Assembly (NCBI RefSeq): GCF_006385805.1
Contig: NZ_VFSG01000001.1
Span: 1,402,889 to 1,466,888 of the forward strand
Reading direction: 5' to 3'
DNA length: 64,000 nt
DNA from: Streptococcus xiaochunlingii
GTDB taxonomy: Bacteria; Bacillota; Bacilli; Lactobacillales; Streptococcaceae
Made by a program: the position numbers and the translations under genes
The notes under the pieces: model-generated
Seen by the model: only the letters and a program-made list of their open reading frames with translations
What the model was told of the DNA's origin: nothing
The model's database searches: none
Shown here: in pieces, positions 47,057 to 57,759 of the stretch
Position numbering within the stretch: the first letter of the stretch is position 1
Layout: each line of letters opens with the position of its first letter

Positions 47057-47818
47057 ATGGAAAAAATTGATATTATTGACGTAAAGCAAATACGAACCAA
47101 TCCTTTTCAACCTCGTCAAACCTTTGTACAAGAGAAATTAGAAGAACTCGCAGCTTCAATCAAAGAAAATGGATTAATCCAGCCCATTATTGTTCGAAAA
47201 TCTCCTATTGTTGGTTATGAACTACTTGCTGGAGAAAGACGCTACCGAGCAGCTCAAATGGCTGGTTTCAAAGAAATCCCTGCGATTATAAGAGAATTAT
47301 CAGATGATGACATGATCAAACAAGCCATTATCGAAAATTTACAAAGGGAAGATTTGAATCCAATTGAAGAGGCCGAATCCTACCAACATCTTATTGATAA
47401 AGGGGCTACTCATGAAGAAATTGCACAATTTATGGGAAAATCTCGTCCTTATATCAGCAACATGGTCCGTTTACTTCATCTCTCACCAGCTGTCAAAGAA
47501 GCCATCAAAAATGATCAAATTTCACAAGGACATGCCCGCATTTTAGTTCCTTTAAAAGAAGATCTACAAATCTATTGGTTGGAACGAACTCTGAAAGAAG
47601 GGCTAAGCGTTCGTAGTTTGGAAGAAAAGGTTGGTCAAAAAAAGAAAAAACCTAGTAAAAAAGAGAAAGAACTCTTTTTAGCACAGGAAGAAAACAGATT
47701 AAAAAAGATTCTAGGAACCGAAGTAGAAATTCGTCTGACAAAACAAGAAAAAGGTAGTATTCATATTTCATTTAACAACCTTGATGAATACCAACGAATT
47801 ATTAACAGTCTCAAATGA
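47057..47818 (+). CDS. parB: chromosome-partitioning protein ParB (Spo0J)
   Basis: 253 residues. The N-terminal CTPase/ParB domain has the conserved GERRYRAAQMAG and ENLQREDLNPIEEA motifs, a helix-turn-helix follows at about 125-150 (THEEIAQFMGKSRPYISNMVRLL), and the C-terminal dimerisation domain ends RIINSLK. It binds parS and loads SMC. As in other streptococci no parA is adjacent. I take ATG 47057 as start (MEKIDIIDV), though there is no clear SD within 15 nt; the nearest AAAGGTG lies in the upstream hairpin. Confidence 0.93.
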   Translation: MEKIDIIDVKQIRTNPFQPRQTFVQEKLEELAASIKENGLIQPIIVRKSPIVGYELLAGERRYRAAQMAGFKEIPAIIRELSDDDMIKQAIIENLQREDLNPIEEAESYQHLIDKGATHEEIAQFMGKSRPYISNMVRLLHLSPAVKEAIKNDQISQGHARILVPLKEDLQIYWLERTLKEGLSVRSLEEKVGQKKKKPSKKEKELFLAQEENRLKKILGTEVEIRLTKQEKGSIHISFNNLDEYQRIINSLK

Positions 47819-47850
47819 GGCTGTTATTTTTTATAACACAATTAACAGAT

Positions 47851-48004
47851 TTATCCACTTCTTTAAAACTCCTCCTTACTAGATACTTCTACTTTCTTCT
47901 CTCTTATCCCCAACCTGTGGAAAACTTCTACACACATTGGGGAAAACTATTCACATATTGTGGAAAAAACTCTTTTTTATTCCCTTAGAACAAGTTGTGG
48001 AAAA
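47851..48004. other. oriC DnaA-box cluster upstream of dnaA
   Basis: TTATCCACT (47851), TTATCCCCA (47904), and three inverted TGTGGAAAA copies at 47916-47924, 47959-47967 and 47996-48004, plus a weaker TGGGGAAAA at 47938. The stretch is AT-rich. The last box lies just upstream of a probable dnaA -10 region, so DnaA likely represses its own gene. Confidence 0.85.
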
Positions 48005-48068
48005 CTCCCTCCTTTTATGATAAAATAAGAAAAACATAGCAAGTAAAAAATGAATAGGAGGGCGATAA

Positions 48069-49439
48069 GTGTCAAGAGAAGAAACATTCTGGAATCGTGT
48101 GATTGAATTAAGTAAAAAGACATTTAAAAAAGAAATCTTTGACTATTTTGTCCTTACTTCAAGACTCATCAAAGTCGATCAACAAGAAGCCGTTATTTAT
48201 TTAGATGCAGAAGTAAAGAAATTATTCTGGGAAGAGAATATGACAAAGGTGATTCTGACTGCTGGTTTTGAAATTTATGCAGTAGAATTAACCATTTCTT
48301 ATCAATTCAATCTTGAAGAAGAGGAAGAAGAAAAAGAGTTTATTCCCCTTTCAGAAACAACCAGAGACTATGCAGTGAGCCATGCTCCAATAGTAGATTT
48401 GCCTCCTATCCAAACAGGATTAAGAAAGAAATACACCTTTGATAATTTTGTAAGTGGAGACGGAAATCAATGGGCTTTGGCTGCCGCTTTAGCAGTTTCT
48501 GAAAACCTTGCTACCACTTATAATCCTTTATTTATCTATGGAGGACCCGGTTTAGGTAAAACGCATTTGCTCAACGCAATTGGGAATCAGATTATGGAAA
48601 ACTACCCAAATGCTCGAGTAAAATACATCCCAGCAGAATCTTTTATCAATGAATTTTTAGAGCGTCTTCGCCTCAATGATATGGATACTTTTAAAAAAAC
48701 CTATCGAAACTTGGATCTACTCTTAATTGATGATATTCAATCGCTTGGAGGAAAAAAGGTTACAACTCAAGAAGAGTTCTTTAATACCTTTAATGCTCTT
48801 TATGGGGATAATAAGCAGATTGTCCTAACCAGCGATCGTAGTCCTGATCATTTAGATAGCTTAGAAGAACGTCTAGTCACGCGCTTTAAGTGGGGCTTGA
48901 CGCAAAATATTACACCACCAGATTTTGAAACTCGAATCGCTATTTTGAGAAATAAAATCGAAGACCTGGACTTTACTTTCCCGGATGATACACTCGAATA
49001 CCTAGCAGGTCAATTTGATTCTAACGTCCGAGACTTAGAGGGTGCGTTGAATGATATCTCTCTTGTGGCAAGAGTTAAAAAAATCAAAGATATTACAATT
49101 GATGTCGCAGCTGAAGCCATTCGAGCTCGTAAGAATGAAGCCTTACAAATTACGGTGATTCCTATTGAAAAGATTCAAACGGAAGTTGGAAAATTTTACA
49201 ATGTCAGTGTCAATGAAATGAAAGGCTCTCGACGGGTTCAAAATATTGTCCTAGCTCGACAAGTAGCTATGTACCTCGCCCGCGAGATGACCGACAATAG
49301 TCTTCCTCGTATCGGTCGTGAATTTGGAGGAAAAGACCACACAACGGTCATGCATGCTTATGAAAAAATCAAAGGGATGATCGAAATTGATGACAATCTC
49401 AGACTTGAGATTCAAACCATCAAGAAAAAATTAAAGTAA
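48069..49439 (+). CDS. dnaA: chromosomal replication initiator DnaA
   Basis: 456 residues: N-terminal domain I (residues 1-85), an acidic linker, the AAA+ domain with Walker [10 protein letters not shown] near residue 160 and Walker B LLLIDDIQ, and C-terminal domain IV with the DnaA-box-binding signature [15 protein letters not shown]. The start is GTG 48069 after AGGAGG. It opens the origin and controls its own gene. DnaA boxes lie on both sides of the gene. Confidence 0.98.
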   Translation: MSREETFWNRVIELSKKTFKKEIFDYFVLTSRLIKVDQQEAVIYLDAEVKKLFWEENMTKVILTAGFEIYAVELTISYQFNLEEEEEEKEFIPLSETTRDYAVSHAPIVDLPPIQTGLRKKYTFDNFVSGDGNQWALAAALAVSENLATTYNPLFIYGGPGLGKTHLLNAIGNQIMENYPNARVKYIPAESFINEFLERLRLNDMDTFKKTYRNLDLLLIDDIQSLGGKKVTTQEEFFNTFNALYGDNKQIVLTSDRSPDHLDSLEERLVTRFKWGLTQNITPPDFETRIAILRNKIEDLDFTFPDDTLEYLAGQFDSNVRDLEGALNDISLVARVKKIKDITIDVAAEAIRARKNEALQITVIPIEKIQTEVGKFYNVSVNEMKGSRRVQNIVLARQVAMYLAREMTDNSLPRIGREFGGKDHTTVMHAYEKIKGMIEIDDNLRLEIQTIKKKLK

Positions 49440-49473
49440 TCCCATGTGGACAATCCTAGAAAAATTTGCTTCT

Positions 49474-49565
49474 TTTTCCACATGTTGTGAACAAGGCACT
49501 TTTCAATTCCTGTCTGGCTTTAGAAGAGTTTTCCACATGTTCCACACACTCTACTATTACTATTA
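49474..49565. other. oriC segment between dnaA and dnaN with DnaA boxes and DnaA-trio
   Basis: TTTTCCACA at 49474-49482 and 49529-49537, a tandem weaker box TGTTCCACA (49538-49546), then after CACT the run CTA-CTA-TTA-CTA-TTA (49551-49565). On the complementary strand this reads 3'-GAT-GAT-AAT-GAT-AAT, the DnaA-trio pattern where DnaA begins strand opening in Bacillus. An A/T-rich stretch continues up to the dnaN SD. Confidence 0.8.
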
Positions 49566-49599
49566 ACTTACTAATACTAAAATAATAAAAGGAGATCTC

Positions 49600-50736
49600 A
49601 TGATCAATTTTTCTATTAACAAGGCTTATTTCCTGCAAGCTTTAAATACGACAAAAAGAGCCATTAGTTCAAAAAATGCAATTCCAATCTTATCCACTAT
49701 TAAGATTGATGTCACTTCTGAAGGGATTACTCTCATTGGATCAAATGGACAAATCTCAATCGAATACTTTATTTCTGTTAAAGATGAAAATGCAGGCCTT
49801 CTAGTAACGACACCAGGTGCTATTCTTTTAGAAGCAACTTTCTTTATCAATGTTGTGTCCAGTCTACCAGATGTCGTTTTAGATGTGAAAGAAATCGAAC
49901 AAAAACAAATTGTATTAGTTAGTGGAAAATCAGAAATTACCCTTAAAGGAAAAGATGCAGAACAATATCCTCGTATTCAAGAAATTTCAGCCAGCAACCC
50001 TCTAACGCTCCCAATTCAAACCTTAAAGAAAATCATTTCTGAGACAGCTTTTGCAGCAAGTACTCAGGAAAGTCGTCCGATTTTGACAGGAGTTCATTTT
50101 GTTCTTTCTGATCACAAGGAATTAAAAACGGTGGCAACGGATTCTCATCGAATGAGTCAAAAAAATATTACCCTTGAAAAAAATGGGGATAACTTTGATG
50201 TTGTGATTCCAAGCCGTTCTTTACGCGAATTAACGTCTGTCTTTTCAGATGAGATTGAACAGGTTGAAGTCTTCTTTGCCAATAACCAGATTTTATTTAG
50301 AAGTGACAATATCAGTTTCTATACACGTCTGTTGGAAGGAAACTATCCAGATACGGATCGCTTGATTCCAACAGAGTTTAGTTCGGAAGTAACCTTTAAA
50401 GTTGCTCATCTTCGCCAAGCCATGGAACGGGCCCGCCTGTTGTCTAATGCTACTCAAAACGGTACTGTTAAATTAGAAATCGCTAGTGGAGTTGTTTCTG
50501 CCCACGTCAATTCTCCTGAAGTAGGGCGCGTGAATGAAGAAATTGATACAGAAGCAGTTTCGGGAGATGATTTAAACATCAGCTTTAATCCAACTTATTT
50601 AATCGACGCTTTGAAAGCCATTGAAAGTGAAAAAGTCGTCATTCGCTTTATCTCTGCAGTTCGTCCCTTTACATTGGTACCAGCAGAGGAATCTGAACGC
50701 TTCATTCAATTAATTACACCAGTTCGGACCAATTAA
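49600..50736 (+). CDS. dnaN: DNA polymerase III sliding clamp, beta subunit
   Basis: 378 residues in three repeated clamp domains (about 1-125, 126-250, 251-378), starting MINFSINKAYFLQALNTTKRAIS and ending PAEESERFIQLITPVR. It is the processivity ring for Pol III. SD AGGAG. It follows dnaA after 160 bp of origin DNA and ends at a terminator. Confidence 0.98.
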   Translation: MINFSINKAYFLQALNTTKRAISSKNAIPILSTIKIDVTSEGITLIGSNGQISIEYFISVKDENAGLLVTTPGAILLEATFFINVVSSLPDVVLDVKEIEQKQIVLVSGKSEITLKGKDAEQYPRIQEISASNPLTLPIQTLKKIISETAFAASTQESRPILTGVHFVLSDHKELKTVATDSHRMSQKNITLEKNGDNFDVVIPSRSLRELTSVFSDEIEQVEVFFANNQILFRSDNISFYTRLLEGNYPDTDRLIPTEFSSEVTFKVAHLRQAMERARLLSNATQNGTVKLEIASGVVSAHVNSPEVGRVNEEIDTEAVSGDDLNISFNPTYLIDALKAIESEKVVIRFISAVRPFTLVPAEESERFIQLITPVRTN

Positions 50737-50742
50737 GGGCCA

Positions 50743-50770
50743 AAAGCTAGCATTGAACAGGCTAGCTTTT
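50743..50770 (+). terminator. dnaN terminator
   Basis: AAAGCTAGC (50743-50751) pairs with GCTAGCTTT (50761-50769). T4 forms the end of the right arm. Confidence 0.7.
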
Positions 50771-50799
50771 CGTCTTCTATGTTGATGAAAGGAAAATCC

Positions 50800-50991
50800 A
50801 TGTATCAGGTCGGTGATTTTGTAGAAATGAAAAAACCCCATGCTTGTATCATCAAAGCAACAGGGAAAAAAGCCAATCGTTGGGAAATTCGGCGAGTAGG
50901 GGCAGATATCAAAATTCGTTGTAGCAATTGTGATCATATGGTCATGATGAGCCGTCATGATTTCGATCAAAAAATGAAAAAAGTATTGTAA
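50800..50991 (+). CDS. DUF951 small protein
   Basis: 63 residues, MYQVGDFVEMKKPHAC...IKIRCSNCDHMVMMSRHDFDQKMKKVL. The Cys-His pattern (HAC, then CSNCDH) suggests a small zinc-binding or RNA-binding fold. It is conserved next to dnaN or ychF in streptococci; the function is unknown. ATG 50800 follows AAAGGA; the frame extends 7 codons upstream but without an SD. Confidence 0.88.
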   Translation: MYQVGDFVEMKKPHACIIKATGKKANRWEIRRVGADIKIRCSNCDHMVMMSRHDFDQKMKKVL

Positions 50992-51023
50992 AAGGTTCAG
51001 TCATCTAAGTGACTGAACCTTTT
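50990..51023. terminator. bidirectional terminator
   Basis: AAAAGGTTCAGTCA (50990-51003) pairs perfectly with TGACTGAACCTTTT (51010-51023) between convergent genes. Confidence 0.88.
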
Positions 51024-51026
51024 GTA

Positions 51027-51521
51027 TTATTTTAATTCTTCAAATTTTCCATCTTTTACTTCTTTGAAGCCATTAGATTTAAAGGTTTTAAGTGTTGTCT
51101 TGTAGCCAATGTAATCAACATTTTGATTTTCTTGTGTAGCAATTAACTGATTTTCTTGTAATTCTTTTAAATCTGCCTTGGTATAATCGATCTTTGTTTT
51201 CTCAACAACATAGTCATCCTTGTATTCTGCAGAGTGTGAGAATCCTTTGACATCTTTGAATTTTTTATCGTATTCATCAATAACTTTTTTTAATTGTTCT
51301 TTTGACAGACCTGTTCCTTCGTAGTAAATAACACTTGTAGAATCTGTACTTAGAATTTTATCCCCCTGATATTCAACAATCAAACGAATATCAGTTTTCT
51401 TATCTTGGTTAATTAATTGAAGGTACCCTTTTTTTGTACTTTGTCCACAAGCTCCCAGAAGAAATAGGGTAAAGACTGCTAAAAGAGGCAGAAGGATCGA
51501 TTTAATTGATAGTTTTTTCAT
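51027..51521 (-). CDS. DUF1307/YehR-like lipoprotein
   Basis: 164 residues with a lipobox LLGAC (Cys about 25) and a soluble domain of about 135 residues (VEYQGDKILSTDSTSVIYYEGTGLSKEQLKKVIDEYDKKFKDVKG). The fold matches YehR/DUF1307 lipoproteins, which have no established function. ATG 51521 has AAAGGAG; the upstream extension has none. It is on the minus strand in a plus-strand neighbourhood, convergent with the DUF951 gene and divergent from ychF. Confidence 0.8.
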   Translation of the reverse strand: MKKLSIKSILLPLLAVFTLFLLGACGQSTKKGYLQLINQDKKTDIRLIVEYQGDKILSTDSTSVIYYEGTGLSKEQLKKVIDEYDKKFKDVKGFSHSAEYKDDYVVEKTKIDYTKADLKELQENQLIATQENQNVDYIGYKTTLKTFKSNGFKEVKDGKFEELK

Positions 51522-51635
51522 GACGAAAACTCCTTTATTATTGTTGGTTTGATTATACCATATTCTTACAGGATTGGACAGGTGACTTTTAGTTTTAAGA
51601 GAGAGCATTTTTTCATTATCTTGTGCTTTGAATTA

Positions 51636-51644
51636 TGTTATAAT
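51636..51644 (+). promoter_or_regulatory. ychF promoter (extended -10)
   Basis: TGT-TATAAT (hexamer 51639-51644), 35 bp upstream of the ychF ATG; no clear -35. Confidence 0.55.
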
Positions 51645-51679
51645 AAAAGGGATTGAAATGTGAACGGAGAAGAAGATAA

Positions 51680-52795
51680 ATGGCTTTAACAGCAGGTATC
51701 GTTGGTTTGCCAAACGTTGGTAAATCAACCCTATTCAACGCAATTACCAAAGCAGGAGCAGAGGCTGCAAACTATCCCTTTGCGACCATTGATCCAAACG
51801 TTGGAATGGTAGAAGTTCCAGATGAACGCCTCCAAAAATTAACGGAAATGATCACTCCTAAGAAGACAGTTCCGACAACCTTTGAATTTACAGATATAGC
51901 AGGGATTGTAAAAGGTGCTTCTAAAGGGGAAGGACTTGGTAATAAATTCTTGGCCAACATTCGTGAAGTGGATGCCATTGTCCATGTGGTACGTGCTTTT
52001 GATGATGAAAATGTCATGCGGGAGCAAGGTCGTGAAGATGCTTTTGTTGATCCACTAGCAGACATTGATACTATTAACCTAGAGTTGATTTTGGCTGACT
52101 TAGAATCTGTGAATAAACGCTATGCGCGTGTGGAAAAGATGGCTCGTACGCAAAAAGACAAGGATTCCGTTGCAGAATTTAACGTTCTTCAAAAGATTAA
52201 ACCTGTTCTTGAGGATGGGAAGTCAGCTCGTACCATTGAATTCACAGACGAAGAACAAAAAGTTGTCAAAGGTCTCTTCCTCTTGACCACTAAACCAGTT
52301 CTGTATGTAGCGAATGTGGATGAGGATGTCGTTGGAGACCCAGATTCGATCGATTATGTGAAGCAAATTCGTGAATTCGCAGAAACAGAAAATGCAGAAG
52401 TAGTAGTGATTTCTGCGCGTGCGGAAGAAGAAATTTCTGAATTAGACGATGAAGATAAAAAAGAGTTTCTTGAAGCCATTGGTTTGACAGAATCAGGTGT
52501 GGATAAGTTGACGCGTGCAGCTTACCATTTACTTGGACTTGGAACTTACTTCACAGCTGGTGAAAAAGAAGTTCGCGCTTGGACTTTCAAACGTGGTATG
52601 AAAGCTCCTCAAGCAGCTGGAATTATCCACTCAGACTTTGAAAAAGGATTTATTCGTGCTGTAACCATGTCTTATGATGATTTGGTCAAATATGGATCTG
52701 AAAAGGCTGTAAAAGAAGCAGGACGCTTGCGAGAAGAAGGAAAAGAATATGTCGTTCAAGATGGCGACATCATGGAATTCCGCTTCAATGTATAA
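51680..52795 (+). CDS. ychF: redox-regulated ATPase YchF
   Basis: 371 residues, Obg-family fold with P-loop [15 protein letters not shown], switch region [20 protein letters not shown] and C-terminal TGS domain ([28 protein letters not shown]). YchF hydrolyses ATP rather than GTP because its G4 motif is altered. It is involved in translation and stress responses. The order ychF-pth-mfd is conserved near streptococcal origins. Confidence 0.97.
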   Translation: MALTAGIVGLPNVGKSTLFNAITKAGAEAANYPFATIDPNVGMVEVPDERLQKLTEMITPKKTVPTTFEFTDIAGIVKGASKGEGLGNKFLANIREVDAIVHVVRAFDDENVMREQGREDAFVDPLADIDTINLELILADLESVNKRYARVEKMARTQKDKDSVAEFNVLQKIKPVLEDGKSARTIEFTDEEQKVVKGLFLLTTKPVLYVANVDEDVVGDPDSIDYVKQIREFAETENAEVVVISARAEEEISELDDEDKKEFLEAIGLTESGVDKLTRAAYHLLGLGTYFTAGEKEVRAWTFKRGMKAPQAAGIIHSDFEKGFIRAVTMSYDDLVKYGSEKAVKEAGRLREEGKEYVVQDGDIMEFRFNV

Positions 52796-52865
52796 AGAAA
52801 ATAAGTAAATAACCAAAAGGTTGGAAAAAAATTCCAGCCCTTTTGGCTTTTGAAAGGGAAAGTAA

Positions 52866-53435
52866 ATGACAAAATTAATCGTCGGATTGGGAAATCCGGG
52901 AGATAAATATGTGGAAACCAAACACAATGTTGGCTTTATGTTAGTGGATCAGCTGGCGAAGTCTCTCAACCTCACTTTTTCACATGATAAGATTTTTCAA
53001 GCAGATGTGACCTCCACCTTTATAGATGGAGAAAAGGTATTTTTAGTCAAGCCAACCACTTTTATGAATGAGAGTGGCAAGGCCGTGCACGCGCTTTTGA
53101 CCTATTATGGTTTAGAGGTGGAAGATTTGGTCGTTATTTATGACGACTTGGATATGGAAGTCGGCAAGATTCGCCTTCGGGCCAAAGGATCAGCTGGAGG
53201 CCATAACGGAATCAAGTCAATCATCAACCATATTGGAACTCAGACCTTTAATCGCATCAAGATTGGAATCGGGAGACCCAAGCATGGCATGTCAGTAGTC
53301 CACCATGTCTTAGGAAAATTCGATCAGGATGATTATGCCACTATCCTCCTTGCTATCGACAAATCAGAGGAAGCTCTTCGCTTTTATTTAAAAGAAGGGC
53401 AGTTTGAAAAAACAATGCAACAATACAATGGATAA
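52866..53435 (+). CDS. pth: peptidyl-tRNA hydrolase
   Basis: 189 residues with [26 protein letters not shown], where the His of KHNVGF is catalytic, and the motifs PTTFMNESG and [12 protein letters not shown]. It recycles peptidyl-tRNA dropped from ribosomes. The last 8 bp overlap mfd. Confidence 0.97.
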   Translation: MTKLIVGLGNPGDKYVETKHNVGFMLVDQLAKSLNLTFSHDKIFQADVTSTFIDGEKVFLVKPTTFMNESGKAVHALLTYYGLEVEDLVVIYDDLDMEVGKIRLRAKGSAGGHNGIKSIINHIGTQTFNRIKIGIGRPKHGMSVVHHVLGKFDQDDYATILLAIDKSEEALRFYLKEGQFEKTMQQYNG

Positions 53436-56400
53436 ATATAAGACACTGGTTGATCTATTTCAACAGAATAAAGATATCAGAAAATGGCAACAAGAGCAGC
53501 AAAAAAGAAGTCGCTCTCTTCTACTAGGACTGTCTTCGTCTACAAAAGCTATTACCATGGCGACAGTTGTCGAAGACGGACACAAGGTCTTGGTCTTGAC
53601 CTCTTCCCAAAATGAAGCAGAACGGCTCGCCAGTGATTTATTGGGATTATTAGGCGAAGAAAAGGTCTATCTTTTCCTCGGAGATGACAATCCTTTGGCA
53701 GAGTTTGTCTTTGCTTCCCAGGAACGGGTCTTTTCTCGTCTGGAAGCTCTGGATTTTCTTTTAGCTCCAGAAAAAGAAGGAATCGTTATTGCCAATGTAA
53801 GTGGTAGTCGTTTGCTCTTACCTAATCCAAAGACTGTCAGCTCTATGATTCAGTCTTTCTCTGTTGGAGAAGAAAGAAATCTGACAGAATTGAAAGATAC
53901 CCTACTGGCTATGGGCTATCAAAAGGTTTCACAGGTAAGCCAACAGGGAGAGTTTAGTCTTCGAGGGGATATTGTAGATCTTTTTGAAGCCAGTCAAGAT
54001 TTCCCTTATCGCCTGGAATTTTTTGGAGATGAGATTGATGGCATTCGGACCTTTTCTTCAGAGACTCAACGTTCACTAGAAAATCTAGATGCGGTAATAG
54101 TTCATCCAGTTAGTGATATGTTACTAACTAAAGATGATTTTCTAAGAGGACAGAAGAATCTAGAAAATCTGATTCAAAAAAGTCCTCATCCAGAGTTCAA
54201 ATCCTATTTGACTGAGATACTCACAGAAGCGCATCACCAGCGTCTCCATGCAGATAGTCGAAAATTTCTCTCTCTTTTTTATCAGCAAACCTATACTCTC
54301 TTTGATTACCTCCCCAAACATGCTCCTCTTTTTTTGGATGATTACCATAAAATCATGGATCAGGAGGCGCGGTTTGATGTAGAAGTTGCTAACCTTTTGA
54401 CAGAGGACCTACAAAAGAGTCGCTCTTTCGCTGAAGCCCAGTATTTTGCGGACAATAGCGCACTCTTACGCACTTATAAACCAGCTTCTTATTTTTCAAA
54501 TTTTCAAAAAGGCTTGGGAAATCTGCGATTTGATGCCCTCTATTCTTTTAACCAATACCCCATGCAGGAATTCTTCAGTCAGTTCTCTCTTTTAAAAGAT
54601 GAAATTGACCGTTTCCGTAAACAAGACTACACAGTCATTCTTCAGGTGACGAGTAAACAAGGACTCCACCAGTTACAAGAGCACTTGAGAGATTATGGGA
54701 TTGACCTGGATTATCTTGCACCTGATCAGCTTCATCCAGGGAAGAGCCAGTTGATCATCGGTGGGTTGGCGCGTGGCTTCCACTTTGTGGATGAGAAGAT
54801 TGTCTTGATTACAGAGACAGAAATCTTCCAGAAAAAGGTTAAACGAAAGATCCGTCGGCAAACTATTTCTAACGCGGAGCGGTTAAAAAACTACAATGAG
54901 TTGGAAAAGGGAGACTACGTTGTTCACCAGGTTCATGGAATTGGTCAGTATTTGGGACTAGAAACCATCGAAATTTCTGGTGTCCACCGAGACTATGTCT
55001 CCATCCAATATCAAAATGGAGATCGGATTTCCATCCCTGTGGATCAAATCCAGATGCTGTCCAAGTATGTTGCGAGTGATGGCAAACCTCCTAAAATCAA
55101 CAAACTCAATGATGGTCGCTTCCAAAAGGCCAAACAAAAGGTCCGTCAGGAAGTAGAGGATATTGCAGATGATCTGATTCAACTTTATGCAGAGCGAAGC
55201 CAATTGAAAGGCTTTGCCTTTACTCCAGACGATGAGAACCAAGAAGCTTTTGATCAGGCTTTTCCCTATGTTGAAACAGATGATCAGATTCGCTCTATCC
55301 AAGAAATCAAGAAGGATATGGAATCTTCAAGCCCTATGGATCGCCTCTTGGTCGGAGACGTGGGCTTTGGGAAGACAGAAGTTGCTATGCGAGCGGCCTT
55401 TAAAGCTATCAAAGACCATAAACAAGTGGCTGTCTTAGTTCCGACAACGGTCCTAGCTCAACAGCATTATGCCAATTTCAAAGAACGCTTCGAGGCCTTT
55501 CCAGTAGAAGTTGATGTCTTGAGTCGTTTCCGGAGTCGTGCTGAGCAAAAAGAAACTTTGGAAAAACTTAAAAAAGGCCAAGTCGATATTTTGATTGGAA
55601 CCCACCGTCTCTTATCTAAAGATGTGGAATTTGCGGATCTTGGCCTCATCGTGATTGATGAGGAGCAACGGTTCGGTGTAAAACACAAGGAAACCCTCAA
55701 GGAGTTAAAGAAAAAGGTCGATGTCTTAACCTTAACGGCAACGCCCATTCCTCGGACCCTTCATATGTCTATGTTGGGGATTCGGGATTTGTCTGTTATT
55801 GAAACCCCGCCGACCAATCGTTATCCTGTTCAAACCTATGTCTTAGAAACCAATCCAACCATTATCCGAGATGCTATTCGTCGGGAGATGGATCGGGGAG
55901 GTCAGGTTTATTATCTCTACAACAAGGTAGATACCATTGAGCAAAAGGTTTCAGAGTTACAAGAATTGGTACCGGAAGCCTCTATTGGGTTTGTTCATGG
56001 ACAGATGAGTGAAGTACGGTTGGAAAACACCTTGATGGACTTCATTGAAGGTGAGTATGATATTTTAGTCACAACCACCATTATTGAAACAGGAGTGGAT
56101 ATTCCCAATGCCAATACCCTCTTTATTGAAAATGCCGACCATATGGGCTTGTCTACCCTTTACCAATTGCGAGGCCGGGTCGGACGAAGCAATCGCATTG
56201 CCTATGCTTATTTGATGTACCGGCCGGACAAAACCTTGACAGAAGTTTCTGAAAAGCGTCTTGAAGCTATTAAAGGATTCACTGAATTGGGATCTGGTTT
56301 TAAGATTGCTATGCGAGATTTGTCTATTCGAGGTGCCGGGAATATTTTAGGGGCTTCTCAATCTGGTTTTATCGATTCCGTCGGATTTGAAATGTATTCA

Positions 56401-56940
56401 CAGTTACTCGAAGCTGCTATTGAGAAGAAACAAGGAAAAGAGAAAAAACGCCAAAAAGGAAATGCGGAGCTCAATCTCCAAATTGATGCCTACATTCCAA
56501 GTGATTATATCTCCGATGAACGTCAAAAAATTGAAATTTACAAACGTATTCGAGAAATTCAAGTCCAAGAAGATTATGAACTGCTGCAAGATGAATTGAT
56601 TGATCGTTTCGGAGAATATCCTGATGTGGTAGCCTATCTCCTAGAAATAGGGTTTATCAAATCTTATCTGGATCAGGTCTTTGTTAAAGTGGTTGATCGA
56701 AAAGATAATCAACTAACGGTGAAATTTGAGCCAATTACCAAGCAACTTTTCTTGACTCAAGATTATTTTGCTGCCTTATCAGTAACTAATTTAAAAGCTC
56801 GTATTGCAGAAAGCCAAGGATTGATTGAATTAATCTTTGATGTGCGAAATAAAAAAGACTTCGAAATTTTAGAAGGCTTGCGACAATTTGGGGAGAAATT
56901 ACTGGCCATCAAGCAGGAAAAATTGGAAAATCAAGACTAG
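53428..56940 (+). CDS. mfd: transcription-repair coupling factor Mfd
   Basis: 1170 residues. The UvrB-like N-terminal domains (1-350) are followed by the RNA-polymerase-interaction domain (about 490-560, [21 protein letters not shown]), the RecG-like translocase with Walker [12 protein letters not shown] and DEEQRF, and the C-terminal TRCF domain. It displaces stalled RNA polymerase and recruits UvrA. ATG 53428 overlaps the pth stop; other starts further upstream lie inside pth. Confidence 0.97.
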   Translation: MDKYKTLVDLFQQNKDIRKWQQEQQKRSRSLLLGLSSSTKAITMATVVEDGHKVLVLTSSQNEAERLASDLLGLLGEEKVYLFLGDDNPLAEFVFASQERVFSRLEALDFLLAPEKEGIVIANVSGSRLLLPNPKTVSSMIQSFSVGEERNLTELKDTLLAMGYQKVSQVSQQGEFSLRGDIVDLFEASQDFPYRLEFFGDEIDGIRTFSSETQRSLENLDAVIVHPVSDMLLTKDDFLRGQKNLENLIQKSPHPEFKSYLTEILTEAHHQRLHADSRKFLSLFYQQTYTLFDYLPKHAPLFLDDYHKIMDQEARFDVEVANLLTEDLQKSRSFAEAQYFADNSALLRTYKPASYFSNFQKGLGNLRFDALYSFNQYPMQEFFSQFSLLKDEIDRFRKQDYTVILQVTSKQGLHQLQEHLRDYGIDLDYLAPDQLHPGKSQLIIGGLARGFHFVDEKIVLITETEIFQKKVKRKIRRQTISNAERLKNYNELEKGDYVVHQVHGIGQYLGLETIEISGVHRDYVSIQYQNGDRISIPVDQIQMLSKYVASDGKPPKINKLNDGRFQKAKQKVRQEVEDIADDLIQLYAERSQLKGFAFTPDDENQEAFDQAFPYVETDDQIRSIQEIKKDMESSSPMDRLLVGDVGFGKTEVAMRAAFKAIKDHKQVAVLVPTTVLAQQHYANFKERFEAFPVEVDVLSRFRSRAEQKETLEKLKKGQVDILIGTHRLLSKDVEFADLGLIVIDEEQRFGVKHKETLKELKKKVDVLTLTATPIPRTLHMSMLGIRDLSVIETPPTNRYPVQTYVLETNPTIIRDAIRREMDRGGQVYYLYNKVDTIEQKVSELQELVPEASIGFVHGQMSEVRLENTLMDFIEGEYDILVTTTIIETGVDIPNANTLFIENADHMGLSTLYQLRGRVGRSNRIAYAYLMYRPDKTLTEVSEKRLEAIKGFTELGSGFKIAMRDLSIRGAGNILGASQSGFIDSVGFEMYSQLLEAAIEKKQGKEKKRQKGNAELNLQIDAYIPSDYISDERQKIEIYKRIREIQVQEDYELLQDELIDRFGEYPDVVAYLLEIGFIKSYLDQVFVKVVDRKDNQLTVKFEPITKQLFLTQDYFAALSVTNLKARIAESQGLIELIFDVRNKKDFEILEGLRQFGEKLLAIKQEKLENQD

Positions 56941-56974
56941 GAAGAAAGATTTTACTAGGCTCTTTCTAAAAAAA

Positions 56975-56983
56975 TGGTACAAT
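56975..56983 (+). promoter_or_regulatory. promoter of rqcP-divIC-tilS-hpt-ftsH operon (extended -10)
   Basis: TGG-TACAAT (hexamer 56978-56983), 20 bp before the rqcP ATG; SD AGAGGTG follows. The downstream genes overlap or nearly touch, so this probably serves the whole run. Confidence 0.5.
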
Positions 56984-57003
56984 AATACATTAGAGGTGAT
57001 ACG

Positions 57004-57270
57004 ATGAGATTAGATAAATATTTAAAAGTTTCCCGCATTATCAAAAGACGCCCTGTAGCTAAAGAAGTAGCCGATAAGGGGCGAATCAAAGTCAATGGGG
57101 TCCTAGCAAAAAGTTCAACCGACTTGAAGGTGAATGATGAAGTCGAAGTTCGCTTTGGAAATAAGCTATTGACAGTAAAAGTGTTGGAAATGTTAGATAG
57201 TACTAAAAAAGAAGATGCGTCTAAAATGTATGAAATCATTCGTGAAACAAGGATAGAAGAAGATGCCTAA
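57004..57270 (+). CDS. rqcP: S4-domain RNA-binding protein RqcP (YabO-like)
   Basis: 88 residues, [45 protein letters not shown], a single S4 domain of the Hsp15/RqcP class. In Bacillus RqcP works with RqcH on stalled 50S subunits to add alanine tails. It overlaps divIC by 8 bp. Confidence 0.9.
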   Translation: MRLDKYLKVSRIIKRRPVAKEVADKGRIKVNGVLAKSSTDLKVNDEVEVRFGNKLLTVKVLEMLDSTKKEDASKMYEIIRETRIEEDA

Positions 57271-57631
57271 AAATATTGTACAAATGAATAATCGGTATAT
57301 TCAAGACGAACATCAGCGTCAGAAATACCAGAATGAGGAGCGAAAAAAACAGAACCGTTTTATGGGTTGGGTTCTCATTTTAATTATTTTATTGTTTATT
57401 CTCCCAACTTATAATCTGGCTCAGAGTTACCAGACGCTTCAAAAACGCAAACAACAATACGTTCAATTGCAAGAACAATATCAGCAAACCCTTGAGGAAA
57501 AAGAATATCAAAAGGATATCGTAGAGAAATTGAAAGATGATGAATATGCTGCAAAATATGCACGCGCAAAATATTCCTTCTCTAAAGATGGCGAATATAT
57601 TTATACGATACCTAATTTATTACCGAAATAA
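57263..57631 (+). CDS. divIC: septum formation initiator DivIC (FtsB family)
   Basis: 122 residues: a cytoplasmic N-terminus of about 33 residues, one membrane helix (34-52, [19 protein letters not shown]), then an extracellular coiled coil (55-95). It works with FtsL and DivIB in the division septum. Its stop shares one base with the next small ORF (TAATG). Confidence 0.93.
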   Translation: MPKNIVQMNNRYIQDEHQRQKYQNEERKKQNRFMGWVLILIILLFILPTYNLAQSYQTLQKRKQQYVQLQEQYQQTLEEKEYQKDIVEKLKDDEYAAKYARAKYSFSKDGEYIYTIPNLLPK

Positions 57632-57759
57632 TGGAAAATATTGTAAAAACTGTTCAACAATTTCTAGAATATTCTGATACAAAATTAGAAGAGTTAGCTA
57701 AAAAAAATCAAGCCTTAAAATTGCAAGAAGAAACTCAGGAAAGGAGCAAGGATGAATAA
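57631..57759 (+). CDS. conserved 42-residue protein of unknown function
   Basis: [20 protein letters not shown]...ERSKDE, highly charged, probably helical and cytoplasmic. It overlaps divIC by one base at its start and the serine-hydrolase gene by 8 bp at its end, so it must be translated in the same operon. Pneumococcus has a similar tiny gene at this position (SP_0009, from memory). Its genuineness rests on the double overlap and on this conserved position. Confidence 0.75.
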   Translation: MENIVKTVQQFLEYSDTKLEELAKKNQALKLQEETQERSKDE

